DNA of 64,000 nucleotides from contig JAUVEN010000004.1 in assembly GCA_030594815.1 (NCBI GenBank), forward strand, positions 1 through 64,000, read 5' to 3'. Both the position numbers and the translations under genes were made by a program. Within the stretch, counting starts at the first letter, position 1, and every line of letters begins with the position of its first letter. Source of the stretch: Gammaproteobacteria bacterium. GTDB lineage: Bacteria; Pseudomonadota; Gammaproteobacteria; UBA6429; Thiohalophilaceae. The notes below the pieces were generated by a model that saw only the letters and a list, made by a program, of their open reading frames with translations, did no database searches and was not told the DNA's origin. Positions 26,308-34,536 of the stretch are shown in pieces.

Positions 26308-26347
26308 TTGATCTAAATCAAGGCATAATTTGTATATTAAGTAATAA
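26308..26347 (+). promoter_or_regulatory. Dnr/Fnr-type promoter for the haem d1 operon
   Basis: A perfect TTGAT-CTAA-ATCAA (26308-26321) has TAATAA at 26342-26347, correctly placed as a -10 for a class II activator site; the start would be near 26356. This leaves a leader of about 120 bases to the nirE ATG. The rest of the 26069-26476 gap contains no gene. Confidence 0.8.
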
Positions 26348-26476
26348 TTTCATCCTATGTGAGAAAGGCTCAATATTTTTCATAACTGAGCTAGACTAAC
26401 GTTTAGACAGGGTTAAATACCGGCAATCACCAAACTGCCAATTAAGATTTCTGAGTTACAGTCTTGAGGTAATGTA

Positions 26477-27271
26477 ATGAATCAGTCAAAAAAAGTTTAT
26501 CTGGTTGGCACTGGTCCGGGTGATCCTGAGTTATTAACTGTAAAAGCATTACGCCTGATTCAGAATGCTGATGTGGTCATATATGACCGATTAGTTTCAG
26601 AAGGTATTCTGGAACAGATTCCAGCAGGTGTGAGTAAAATTTATGTAGGTAAAAAAACAGGCAGTCACACTTTGCCTCAAGATGAAATCAATCAATTATT
26701 ATTAAACCTTGCTGATACCAAACGCAGCATAGTACGACTAAAAGGTGGTGATCCCTTCATCTTTGGCAGAGGCAGTGAAGAAGCATTACTATTAGCGCAA
26801 AATGGAATCAATTTTGAAATTGTACCGGGTATTACAGCAGCATCTGCATGTACAACCTATGCGGGTATTCCTTTAACACACCGGGGTTTATCACAAGGCG
26901 TGCAAATTGTGACAGGGCACAGTCAGGCCGATCAACCTCTTGAGTTAGACTGGGCGTCACTTGCAGATGAAAATAAAACAACCGTCATCTATATGGGGTT
27001 TGCGAATAGAGAATTAATCAGTAATAAATTGATTGAAGCAGGCCTGGATAAAAATACACCGGCTGCTGCGATTCAAAACGGCACTACAGCCAGGCAGAAG
27101 AGCATCTTGACTACTTTAGGCAATCTGGCAGAAGATACTTCTATGTTACAAGCCCCGGTTATATTTGTTATTGGAAAAGTTGTTTCACTTGCGGATCAAT
27201 TAAATTGGTTTGAAGTCGAAAATGCTCTAGAGGGTGACTTTACTAATAATGAGCAATCGTTGCATGGATGA
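26477..27271 (+). CDS. nirE: Uroporphyrinogen-III C-methyltransferase NirE
   Basis: This SAM-dependent enzyme makes precorrin-2, the first committed step of haem d1 (and sirohaem). At 264 residues it is the single-domain SUMT type. It has VYLVGTGPGDPELLTVKA at the N-terminus, YDRLVS, VRLKGGDPFIFGRGSEE and PGITAASACTTYAGIPLTHR. Fusion to HemD or CysG domains is absent. As first gene of the nirCFDLGHJN run it is best named nirE rather than cobA. A GAGGTAAT ribosome site precedes the ATG. Confidence 0.95.
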   Translation: MNQSKKVYLVGTGPGDPELLTVKALRLIQNADVVIYDRLVSEGILEQIPAGVSKIYVGKKTGSHTLPQDEINQLLLNLADTKRSIVRLKGGDPFIFGRGSEEALLLAQNGINFEIVPGITAASACTTYAGIPLTHRGLSQGVQIVTGHSQADQPLELDWASLADENKTTVIYMGFANRELISNKLIEAGLDKNTPAAAIQNGTTARQKSILTTLGNLAEDTSMLQAPVIFVIGKVVSLADQLNWFEVENALEGDFTNNEQSLHG

Positions 27272-27275
27272 TTGA

Positions 27276-27611
27276 ATGGCAGTTAAGTCGAATATATTAC
27301 CCCTTGTTTGTCTCTTTCTGTTTTTAGGTTCTGCTAGCGCACAGGATAATACTCTATCTAAAGAACGCATTACCGAGTTAAATAATTTACTCATTCAGGA
27401 TTGTGGGTCATGCCATGGAATGACGATGAAAGGTGGGCTTGGTCCAGCATTAACACCAGAGGTGTTAAGAAATAAACCTCGTGAATTTATTGAAACAACA
27501 ATTGCAAATGGCAGACCAGGAACGCCAATGCCACCATGGAAAAATATATTAACCCGACAAGAGATTAACTGGATTGTGAATACTTTATATAACGGCGTAA
27601 AACATGACTAA
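27276..27611 (+). CDS. nirC: Cytochrome c NirC
   Basis: A small (111 aa) exported monohaem cytochrome with a signal peptide ending near ASAQD (residue 22). The haem site CGSCH is at 43-47 and the axial methionine probably lies in GTPMPPW. NirC can donate electrons to NirS and takes part in d1 maturation. It starts four bases after nirE and overlaps nirF by eight bases. Its domain resembles the c domains of the two NirN proteins here (GGLGPAL is shared). Confidence 0.92.
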   Translation: MAVKSNILPLVCLFLFLGSASAQDNTLSKERITELNNLLIQDCGSCHGMTMKGGLGPALTPEVLRNKPREFIETTIANGRPGTPMPPWKNILTRQEINWIVNTLYNGVKHD

Positions 27612-28776
27612 GTTTAAATCATTACTTTTAATTTTATCTGCAACAGTTGTGTTGAGTGCTTGTAATACTTTACGTGGCACGGGTGATTTAGGCGTAGTGA
27701 TCGAGCGTGCAACGGGTAGTGTAAAGATCGTTGACTCAACACAACGAGTAACTTTAAAACAAGTTAATGGACTAGGTGACTTATCTCATGCCTCAATCGT
27801 CTATTCTCGTGATGAACGATATGCTTACGTGTTTGGCCGCGATGGTGGATTAACTAAAGTAGATATTTTAAAAGGTGAAATAGCAAAACGAGTAATACAG
27901 TCCGGCAATAGTATTGGTGGTGCAATCTCACAAGATGGAAAACTTGTTGCTGTGTCAAATTACACACCCGGTGGCGTAAAAGTTTTTAATGCAAATACGC
28001 TGGAACTAGTGGAAGATATTCCTGCTGTATTTGGAAAGAACAACCAGCAATCAAAGGTAGTCGGTCTCGTTGATGCTCCAGGACAACGATTTGTGTTTTC
28101 GCTTTATGATGCGGGTGAAATTTGGCTGGCCGACTATACTAGTGGTAAGGCGGTTATCACGCGATTTAAAAATATTGGTAAGCAACCTTATGATGGTTTG
28201 ATTACACCGGATGGACGTTATTATATTGCAGGCTTGTTTGGTGAAGATGGCCTTGCAGTGTTGGATTTATGGCATCCTGAAAAAGGTGTTAAACGTATTC
28301 TTGCAAACTATGGCCGTGGTGGTAAAAAAATGCCGGTTTATAAAATGCCGCATTTAGAGGGCTGGGCAATGACAGAAGATTATGCCTTTTTTCCTGCTGT
28401 TGGTCGTAATGAAGTATTAGTTATGGATCGACGCAACTGGAAACTAATTAAAAAAATTCCCGTTCATGGTCAGCCCGTTTTTGTTATGGCGCGTCCTGAT
28501 GGGCGACAAGTGTGGGTAAACTATGCTTTCCCAAAAAATGACACGGTACAGATTATTGATACGGAAAGTTTAAAGATTGTAAAAATATTAAAACCCGGCA
28601 AAGCCGTTTTGCATATGGAGTTCACTCCGCGAGGCGAACATGTCTGGATTTCTGCGCGAGATGCGGGAAAAGTGACTGTTTATGATACAGATAGTTTTAA
28701 GGCATTAACGACCTTACCAATGGAAAAACCAAGTGGTATTTTCTTTACCAACCGTGCACATCGTATAGGCTTATAG
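27604..28776 (+). CDS. nirF: Haem d1 biosynthesis lipoprotein NirF
   Basis: A 390-residue periplasmic propeller protein homologous to the d1 domain of NirS. NirF converts a late intermediate (oxidation of propionate-derived groups) on the way to haem d1. The N-terminus is a lipoprotein signal with lipobox LSAC (cysteine 20), so it is membrane-tethered outside the cytoplasm. There is no CXXCH, separating it from NirN and NirS. Its start overlaps the nirC end, and an AGCC...KPSGIFF end replaces the NirS-type terminus. Confidence 0.94.
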   Translation: MTKFKSLLLILSATVVLSACNTLRGTGDLGVVIERATGSVKIVDSTQRVTLKQVNGLGDLSHASIVYSRDERYAYVFGRDGGLTKVDILKGEIAKRVIQSGNSIGGAISQDGKLVAVSNYTPGGVKVFNANTLELVEDIPAVFGKNNQQSKVVGLVDAPGQRFVFSLYDAGEIWLADYTSGKAVITRFKNIGKQPYDGLITPDGRYYIAGLFGEDGLAVLDLWHPEKGVKRILANYGRGGKKMPVYKMPHLEGWAMTEDYAFFPAVGRNEVLVMDRRNWKLIKKIPVHGQPVFVMARPDGRQVWVNYAFPKNDTVQIIDTESLKIVKILKPGKAVLHMEFTPRGEHVWISARDAGKVTVYDTDSFKALTTLPMEKPSGIFFTNRAHRIGL

Positions 28777-28792
28777 TTCAGTAGGAACCTTT

Positions 28793-29308
28793 ATGAATTT
28801 AAATACTGATAATAAATTAAATGAGCAGCAATTAAATAGTATTGAGAAGCATTTATTAAATGATTTTCAACATGGCTTTCCATTAGTCTCAAGACCCTTT
28901 AAAAAAATTGCAGATGAAATTGGTACCAGTGAAGAAGTTGTTATTGAAACATTAAATCAACTTCAAAATGACGGCTACGTTAGCAGAGTGGGTGCAGTAT
29001 TCAGAGCGAATAGTATTGGTGCAAGTACATTGGCTGCAATGGCGATACCTGAGGATGAACTGGAATCTATTGCTGCGATGGTAAATGAATACAGTGAAGT
29101 GAACCATAACTACAAACGAGAACATCAATATAATTTATGGTTTGTTTTAACTGCAAGTGATGAACATACGTTAAATGCTGTTCTTGATGATATAGAGCAT
29201 CGTAGCGGGCATGATGTTATGTATTTGCCTATGCTTGAAGATTTTCATATTGACCTGGGTTTTGAGCTGGATTTTGAACATGATCAAAAATCGGCGGCGA
29301 GAATCTGA
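28793..29308 (+). CDS. nirD: Sirohaem decarboxylase subunit NirD
   Basis: An AsnC/Lrp-like protein that, with NirL/G/H, decarboxylates 12,18-positions of sirohaem in d1 synthesis. The HTH-like N-terminus (FPLVSRPFKKIADEIGTSEE) and the RVGAVFRANSIG segment identify the D/G branch. NHNYKREHQYNLWFVL carries the conserved histidines. At 171 aa it is a normal single subunit; the four genes are separate rather than fused as in some species. It is followed by nirL after two bases. Confidence 0.9.
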   Translation: MNLNTDNKLNEQQLNSIEKHLLNDFQHGFPLVSRPFKKIADEIGTSEEVVIETLNQLQNDGYVSRVGAVFRANSIGASTLAAMAIPEDELESIAAMVNEYSEVNHNYKREHQYNLWFVLTASDEHTLNAVLDDIEHRSGHDVMYLPMLEDFHIDLGFELDFEHDQKSAARI

Positions 29309-29310
29309 TT

Positions 29311-29832
29311 ATGGATATGAAAGTTAAATATCGTCTTCCTTCCTTGCCTCAACAAGCGGTGCTTGATGAACAGGATCAAGCTTTAATTACCTTGATACAA
29401 ACTGGGTTACCTCTTACGCCAACACCGTATGCAGATTTGGCAAAACAACTGAATATTGATGAGAAAGAAGTTATTCAACGTATACAAGATTTAAATGAAA
29501 CTAAAGTAATTAAGCGTTTTGGTGTTGTTGTACGTCACCATGAATTGGGCTACCGTGCTAACGCCATGACAGTATGGGATATCCCTGACGAAACGGTGAG
29601 TGAGCTGGGTTTATGTATGGGACAATTTGATTTTGTCACTCTATGTTATCGTCGCCCACGCAGACTGCCTGACTGGCCATATAATTTATTTACCATGATT
29701 CATGGTAAGGATCGTGATGACGTTTTGGCAAATATACAATTGTTAGCTAAACGTTGTGATCTTGATGAAATCGAACATAAAGTATTATTCAGTACCCGTC
29801 GCTTTAAACAACGTGGTGCGATTTATCGCTAA
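29311..29832 (+). CDS. nirL: Sirohaem decarboxylase subunit NirL
   Basis: An AsnC-like 173-residue subunit of the L/H branch: an HTH-like start (GLPLTPTPYADLAKQLNI), then IKRFGVVVRHHELGYRANAMTVW-type sequence with the HH pair, and the CYRRPRRLPDWPYNLF motif. It partners the NirD/G-type subunits to convert sirohaem to 12,18-didecarboxysirohaem. The start ATG at 29311 is two bases after nirD; a second in-frame ATG lies two codons later. Confidence 0.88.
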   Translation: MDMKVKYRLPSLPQQAVLDEQDQALITLIQTGLPLTPTPYADLAKQLNIDEKEVIQRIQDLNETKVIKRFGVVVRHHELGYRANAMTVWDIPDETVSELGLCMGQFDFVTLCYRRPRRLPDWPYNLFTMIHGKDRDDVLANIQLLAKRCDLDEIEHKVLFSTRRFKQRGAIYR

Positions 29833-29856
29833 TACTGTGTAAGTAGAAGGTAATTT

Positions 29857-30300
29857 GTGGATACTTTAAACCGAAAAATCATTAACCTTTTACAGGCTGG
29901 TTTTCCTTTATCTGAAGAACCTTATTTAGAGGTTGCCCGGCATCTGGGTATTGAAGAACAAGAGTTATTAGATCGTCTATCCAATCTACTTGATGAAAAA
30001 ATATTATCTCGATTTGGACCAATGTATGATGCACAAAAGTTAGGTGGAGCATTTAGCCTGGTTGCGGTGCGTGTTCCTGAAGATGATTTCGATAAAGTAA
30101 GTGAAATTGTAAACAGCTATCCTGAAGTTGCTCATAATTATAAACGCGATCATGACTATAATATGTGGTACGTATTGGCGACCGATTCACCAGAAAAAAT
30201 TGATGAGGTAAATAGTGATATTGAGAAGAAGATCGGCATGAAAGTTTTCAATATGCCCAAGCTTGAGGAATATTACATTGGTTTGCGGTTACCGGTTTAA
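29857..30300 (+). CDS. nirG: Sirohaem decarboxylase subunit NirG
   Basis: The second D/G-type AsnC-like subunit, 147 residues and so shorter than NirD: FPLSEEPYLEVARHLGIEEQ, SRFGPMYDAQKLGG and NYKRDHDYNMWYVL. It starts with GTG (29857), supported by AGAAGG seven bases upstream. It belongs to the four-gene decarboxylase set, and symbols D and G could be exchanged between the two similar genes; order follows Pseudomonas. Confidence 0.87.
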   Translation: MDTLNRKIINLLQAGFPLSEEPYLEVARHLGIEEQELLDRLSNLLDEKILSRFGPMYDAQKLGGAFSLVAVRVPEDDFDKVSEIVNSYPEVAHNYKRDHDYNMWYVLATDSPEKIDEVNSDIEKKIGMKVFNMPKLEEYYIGLRLPV

Positions 30301-30312
30301 ATATTTCAAATT

Positions 30313-30840
30313 ATGAAAGATGTATTAGTACAGCAGGAACAAGTTGAAATGGAGCAGATTGCTTTACTCGATGATGTTGATCGAAAAATTATTGAGTTAA
30401 CTCAATCAGGCTTACCTCTTGTTTCCCGTCCTTATGAAAATATTGCGCAACGTCTGGGTATTAACTCAAGTGACGTTATTTTCCGAATGGACAAGATGAA
30501 ACAAAGTGGAGTTATTCGTCGTATAGCCGCAGTACCAAATCACTATGCGTTGGGTTACAAAGCAAATGGTATGACGGTATGGGATGTGCCGGATGAACGT
30601 ATCAGTGAGCTGGGTCACAAAGTGGGTGAACTTGATTTTGTTAGTCATTGTTATCATCGACCACGGTTTTTACCGGAGTGGCCGTATAATTTATTTGCCA
30701 TGGTGCATGCGCATACGCGAGATGAAGCAAGAACATTAATGGCAACGATTGGTGAGTTGCTAGGTGAATATGATCGTGGCCATGATATCTTATTCAGCAC
30801 AAAAATTTTAAAGAAAACGGGTTTACGATTTAACCTGTAA
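30313..30840 (+). CDS. nirH: Sirohaem decarboxylase subunit NirH
   Basis: The second L/H-type subunit, 175 residues, closely similar to NirL: GLPLVSRPYENIAQRLGI, IRRIAAVPNHYALGYKANGM and CYHRPRFLPEWPYNLFAMVH. NirL has HH at the position where this has NH, a typical L/H difference. It completes the decarboxylase set. The next gene is not nirJ but a PilJ/NarX-like protein, which is unusual. Confidence 0.88.
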   Translation: MKDVLVQQEQVEMEQIALLDDVDRKIIELTQSGLPLVSRPYENIAQRLGINSSDVIFRMDKMKQSGVIRRIAAVPNHYALGYKANGMTVWDVPDERISELGHKVGELDFVSHCYHRPRFLPEWPYNLFAMVHAHTRDEARTLMATIGELLGEYDRGHDILFSTKILKKTGLRFNL

Positions 30841-30862
30841 TAATAGAATTTTGGAGAAATTA

Positions 30863-31666
30863 ATGCGTTCTAACAAGTTGCATAAGTTTGATATCCGCAT
30901 TTGGTTTGTAGTCTTGTTGGTCTCACTGCCTTTAGTCTTTACTGAGGTTCAGGCTGAAGTTATAAAAACATACGCGTCAGCTATTAATAAAGCAGGTCGC
31001 CAACGTATGTTGAGCCAGAGAATCGTTAAAGCCTACAGTATGATTGGCCTGGATGTACAAATTGATGAAGCAAATGAACAATTATTGTTATCTGTAGAGT
31101 TGTTTGAAAAACAACTCGCTGAACTTAAACGCTTTAGTAAAAATAAAAGTACTAAGAAAAGTCTTGCCAGGGTTGAAGCACTTTGGACACCGTTTAGAAA
31201 TATCGCAATTGGTAAGGTTTCAAAAGAAGGTGTTAAAAAGCTGGTTGCTAAAGATAACGCGCTTCTGAAAGCTACCCATCAGGTCGTATTAACATTACAA
31301 AAAAGTGCAAATTCTAAATTAGGAAAAATCGTTAATACTTCCGGACGGCAAAGGATGTTGTCACAACGTATTGCAAAATACTACATGTTGACAGCATGGG
31401 GTGTGAATGCCGATAAATCATATGAATTAATGCAAAATTCCGGGAATGAGTTTTCTACTGCATTAAATGAATTGTCATCTTTGAAGATGAATACAAATGA
31501 AATTAACAAAGCATTAGAGGAAACAAGAACGCAATGGAGTATTTTTGAACGTAGTTTTCGTTTGAAAAAGGGGCGTTTTATTCCTTTACTGATTGCTATA
31601 TCGAGTGAAAAAATACTCGTTAGCATGAATAAAGTAACCGGTTTGTATGACAAGCTGGGAAAATAA
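30863..31666 (+). CDS. PilJ/NarX-like periplasmic sensor-domain protein in the nir operon
   Basis: A 267-residue protein with a signal or anchor helix (about residues 13-31) and two copies of the type IV pili MCP N-terminal (PilJ, PF13675-like) module. Each begins with the nitrate P-box-like motif GRQRMLSQRI (about 45-54 and 160-169). The NarX/NarQ sensor core is of the same family. No kinase, methyl-accepting or cyclase output domain follows, so it is a sensor domain alone. I use the ATG at 30863, preceded by GGAG; an upstream in-frame TTG is less likely. Placement between nirH and nirJ suggests binding of nitrate or nitrite in the periplasm. Confidence 0.82.
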   Translation: MRSNKLHKFDIRIWFVVLLVSLPLVFTEVQAEVIKTYASAINKAGRQRMLSQRIVKAYSMIGLDVQIDEANEQLLLSVELFEKQLAELKRFSKNKSTKKSLARVEALWTPFRNIAIGKVSKEGVKKLVAKDNALLKATHQVVLTLQKSANSKLGKIVNTSGRQRMLSQRIAKYYMLTAWGVNADKSYELMQNSGNEFSTALNELSSLKMNTNEINKALEETRTQWSIFERSFRLKKGRFIPLLIAISSEKILVSMNKVTGLYDKLGK

Positions 31667-31702
31667 ACAGTAAATAAAATAACCGTAGGATGAGGGTAAA
31701 AA

Positions 31703-32911
31703 ATGTTTCGTATTAGCCAATATATGCGTGAATTGAAATCACCTACTGCAATGGGTGAAAAGCGTAATCCTCCTGGCCCCGTGGTCATTTGGAACTTAAT
31801 CCGTCGCTGTAATTTAACCTGCAAACATTGTTATTCAATTTCAGCAGATAAAGACTTCCCCGGAGAACTCAACACAGAAGAAGTCTTTAAGGTGATGGAT
31901 GATCTAAAAGCATTCCACGTGCCGGTGCTGATTTTATCCGGTGGTGAACCTTTAATGCGCCCGGATATTTTTGAAATATCGAAGCGGGCTAAAGACATGG
32001 GATTTTATGTTGGGCTTTCAACCAATGGCACTATGATTGATGAATCTAATATCGATGATATTGCAAAAATTGGTTATGACTACGTTGGAATAAGTATTGA
32101 TGGTGTAAGAGAAACGCATGATAAATTTCGTCGCAAGATAGGAGCCTTTGATGAATCTATGAAAGGCATTCGTCTATGTCGTGAAGCAGGTATTAAGGTG
32201 GGTATGCGCTTTACCTTAACCATGGATAATGCAAACGAATTGCCTCAATTGCTCGATATTATGGAGCAGGAAAAGGTCGATAAGTTTTACCTCTCTCATT
32301 TGAATTATGCAGGTCGTGGCAATAAAAATCGCAAAGACGATGTGGTTCATCAATTGACTCGTGATGCCATGGACCTATTATTTGATACTTGCTGGAAGCA
32401 TGTAGAAGAAGGTCGGGAACGTGAATTTGTTACTGGCAATAATGATGCGGATGGGGTTTATCTTTTATATTGGATAGAAAAACATTTCCCTGAAAAACTT
32501 GAACATATGCGTGCAAAGCTGGCGCAGTGGGGAGGTAATTCATCGGGCGTTAATATTTCAAATATTGATAACCTGGGTAATGTGCATCCCGATACATTTT
32601 GGTGGGATCACAATTTAGGTAACGTTAAAGAACGTAAGTTCTCCGACATCTGGCAAGATCGAAGTGACCCACTCATGGACGGGTTAAAATCACATCCACG
32701 ACCATTAGAAGGGCGATGTGCAGCATGTAGTTATCAGGATGTTTGTGGTGGCAATACGCGAGTCCGTGCTTATCAGTTAACCAATAATTTCTGGGCAGAA
32801 GATCCCGCCTGTTATTTATTAGACAGTGAAATTGGTATTGAAGGATCAACCGAACGTTTGAAAGTTACTCCCTGGTCGCGACAAAACTCTCCGCAAAAAA
32901 AGAAAGCATAA
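31703..32911 (+). CDS. nirJ: Radical SAM haem d1 synthase NirJ
   Basis: NirJ removes propionate side chains from didecarboxysirohaem using radical SAM chemistry. The [4Fe-4S]/SAM motif is CNLTCKHC (cysteines 36, 40 and 43), with the GGEP motif in LILSGGEPLMRPDIF. A C-terminal SPASM-like cluster region (CAACSYQDVCGG, then DPACYL) binds the auxiliary cluster. Its 402 aa are typical. It abuts nirN with no gap (TAA then ATG). Confidence 0.96.
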   Translation: MFRISQYMRELKSPTAMGEKRNPPGPVVIWNLIRRCNLTCKHCYSISADKDFPGELNTEEVFKVMDDLKAFHVPVLILSGGEPLMRPDIFEISKRAKDMGFYVGLSTNGTMIDESNIDDIAKIGYDYVGISIDGVRETHDKFRRKIGAFDESMKGIRLCREAGIKVGMRFTLTMDNANELPQLLDIMEQEKVDKFYLSHLNYAGRGNKNRKDDVVHQLTRDAMDLLFDTCWKHVEEGREREFVTGNNDADGVYLLYWIEKHFPEKLEHMRAKLAQWGGNSSGVNISNIDNLGNVHPDTFWWDHNLGNVKERKFSDIWQDRSDPLMDGLKSHPRPLEGRCAACSYQDVCGGNTRVRAYQLTNNFWAEDPACYLLDSEIGIEGSTERLKVTPWSRQNSPQKKKA

Positions 32912-34420
32912 ATGATAAGAATAAGTATTGTGAGTACTTTGCTACTCGTGAGTCATATTAGTTATGCCACAACGACAAACATTGATGCTCTGTACCAACA
33001 ACATTGTGCCAGCTGCCATGGAGAAAATCGTTTAGGGGGCATGGGCCCCGCCTTATTACCTGAAAATTTAAAACGATTACGTAAAAAGAAAGCGATTAAT
33101 GTTATAGCCAATGGCCGTGCAGCAACACAAATGCCTGCTTTTGCAAATAAAATATCAGCTAAAGATATTCAATCGCTGGTTAACTATGTCTACACACCTT
33201 TACCGTATATACCAAAATGGGGAATGAATGAGATTAAAAAATCTCATCTTATTCATTTCAAGCCCGGTAGTCTTGGCGATAAACCTGTTTTTAAAGCAGA
33301 TATGCTTAATCTTTTTATTGTTGTTGAGTTAGGTGATCATCATGCTACGTTATTAGACGGTGACAGGTTTGAACCTATTCATCGTTTTAAAACTCGTTTC
33401 GCATTACATGGTGGACCTAAATATTCACCCGATGGGCGTTATGTTTATTTTGCATCGAGAGATGGCTGGATAAGTAAATATGATATTTATAATTTAAAAA
33501 CAGTAGTAGAAATAAAAGCGGGTATAAATACACGAAATCTAGCGGTATCGGGTGATGGTAAGTCAGTATTGGTTGGTAATTACCTGCCGCATAATTTAGT
33601 TGTATTAGATGCAGAAAATCTTAAGCCCATTAAAGTTATTCCTGTAAAGGATATGAATGGTAAGTCATCCAGAGTTAGCGCGGTTTATACCGCTACACCA
33701 CGAAATAGTTTTATTGCCGCACTTAAAGATATTCCTGAGGTGTGGGAAATTTATTACAACGACAAACATGATAAAAATATTGAAGATAAAACTAACTTCT
33801 CTATACGACGTATTAAGCTTGATGATTATCTGGATGATTTTCAATTTGATCAGTCTTACACCCATATAATGGGAACCGGACGTAATAATAAAAATGGACA
33901 AGTTATTGATTTAAATCTTGGTCATAAAGTGGCAGATCTGGAGCTAACAGGTTTACCTCATCTGGCTTCAGGTATTACCTGGCAGTATAAAGGTAAGATG
34001 ATAATGGCTAGCCCTAATATTAAAAAGTCAGAGATCAGTATTATTGATATGACGACATGGAAAACGATTAAAAAAATAAAAACACTGGGGCCGGGGTTTT
34101 TTATGCGCAGTCATGAAAATTCACGTTATGCCTGGGCGGATGTATTCTTTGGGCCAAATAAAGAAGCAGTACATATTATAGATAAAGAAACGTTAGAAAT
34201 AGTTAAAACATTAAAACCCTCACCAGGAAAAAATGCTGCACATGTTGAGTTCGATCGATACGGTAAACACGTTCTGTTAAGTGTCTGGGACATGGATGGT
34301 GAATTGATCATTTATGATGCAAATACTTTAAAAGAAATTAAACGCCTACCGATGAAAAAACCATCCGGTAAATATAACGTCTTCAATAAAATTAATCGTT
34401 CATCAGGAACAAGCCACTAA
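32912..34420 (+). CDS. nirN: NirN, dihydro-haem d1 dehydrogenase, copy 2
   Basis: An exported 502-residue cytochrome cd1-like protein. The signal peptide ends near SYAT. The c-haem motif CASCH is at 32-36, followed by a d1-binding propeller. NirN oxidises the last intermediate (dihydro-d1) and transfers d1 to NirS. Placement directly after nirJ makes this the canonical biosynthetic nirN. It is strongly similar along its whole length to the 16857-18452 protein, including the shared GGMGPALLPENLK/GGIGPALLPENLK region. Confidence 0.93.
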   Translation: MIRISIVSTLLLVSHISYATTTNIDALYQQHCASCHGENRLGGMGPALLPENLKRLRKKKAINVIANGRAATQMPAFANKISAKDIQSLVNYVYTPLPYIPKWGMNEIKKSHLIHFKPGSLGDKPVFKADMLNLFIVVELGDHHATLLDGDRFEPIHRFKTRFALHGGPKYSPDGRYVYFASRDGWISKYDIYNLKTVVEIKAGINTRNLAVSGDGKSVLVGNYLPHNLVVLDAENLKPIKVIPVKDMNGKSSRVSAVYTATPRNSFIAALKDIPEVWEIYYNDKHDKNIEDKTNFSIRRIKLDDYLDDFQFDQSYTHIMGTGRNNKNGQVIDLNLGHKVADLELTGLPHLASGITWQYKGKMIMASPNIKKSEISIIDMTTWKTIKKIKTLGPGFFMRSHENSRYAWADVFFGPNKEAVHIIDKETLEIVKTLKPSPGKNAAHVEFDRYGKHVLLSVWDMDGELIIYDANTLKEIKRLPMKKPSGKYNVFNKINRSSGTSH

Positions 34421-34536
34421 CGATAAGTATCTCATAGCCTGATATATTTTATTGTTAATCATCTTTTTAATATATCAAGGTATCTCTCATATAGTTTGAT
34501 TATTATTCATAATTACTTGGATTAAAAGTAATAAAT

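Noticed and set aside
34496-34509. TTGAT-TATT-ATTCA ahead of the polyferredoxin gene, a possible sixth Dnr box
   Set aside because: Only the left half fits; the right half ATTCA differs from ATCAA at two positions.
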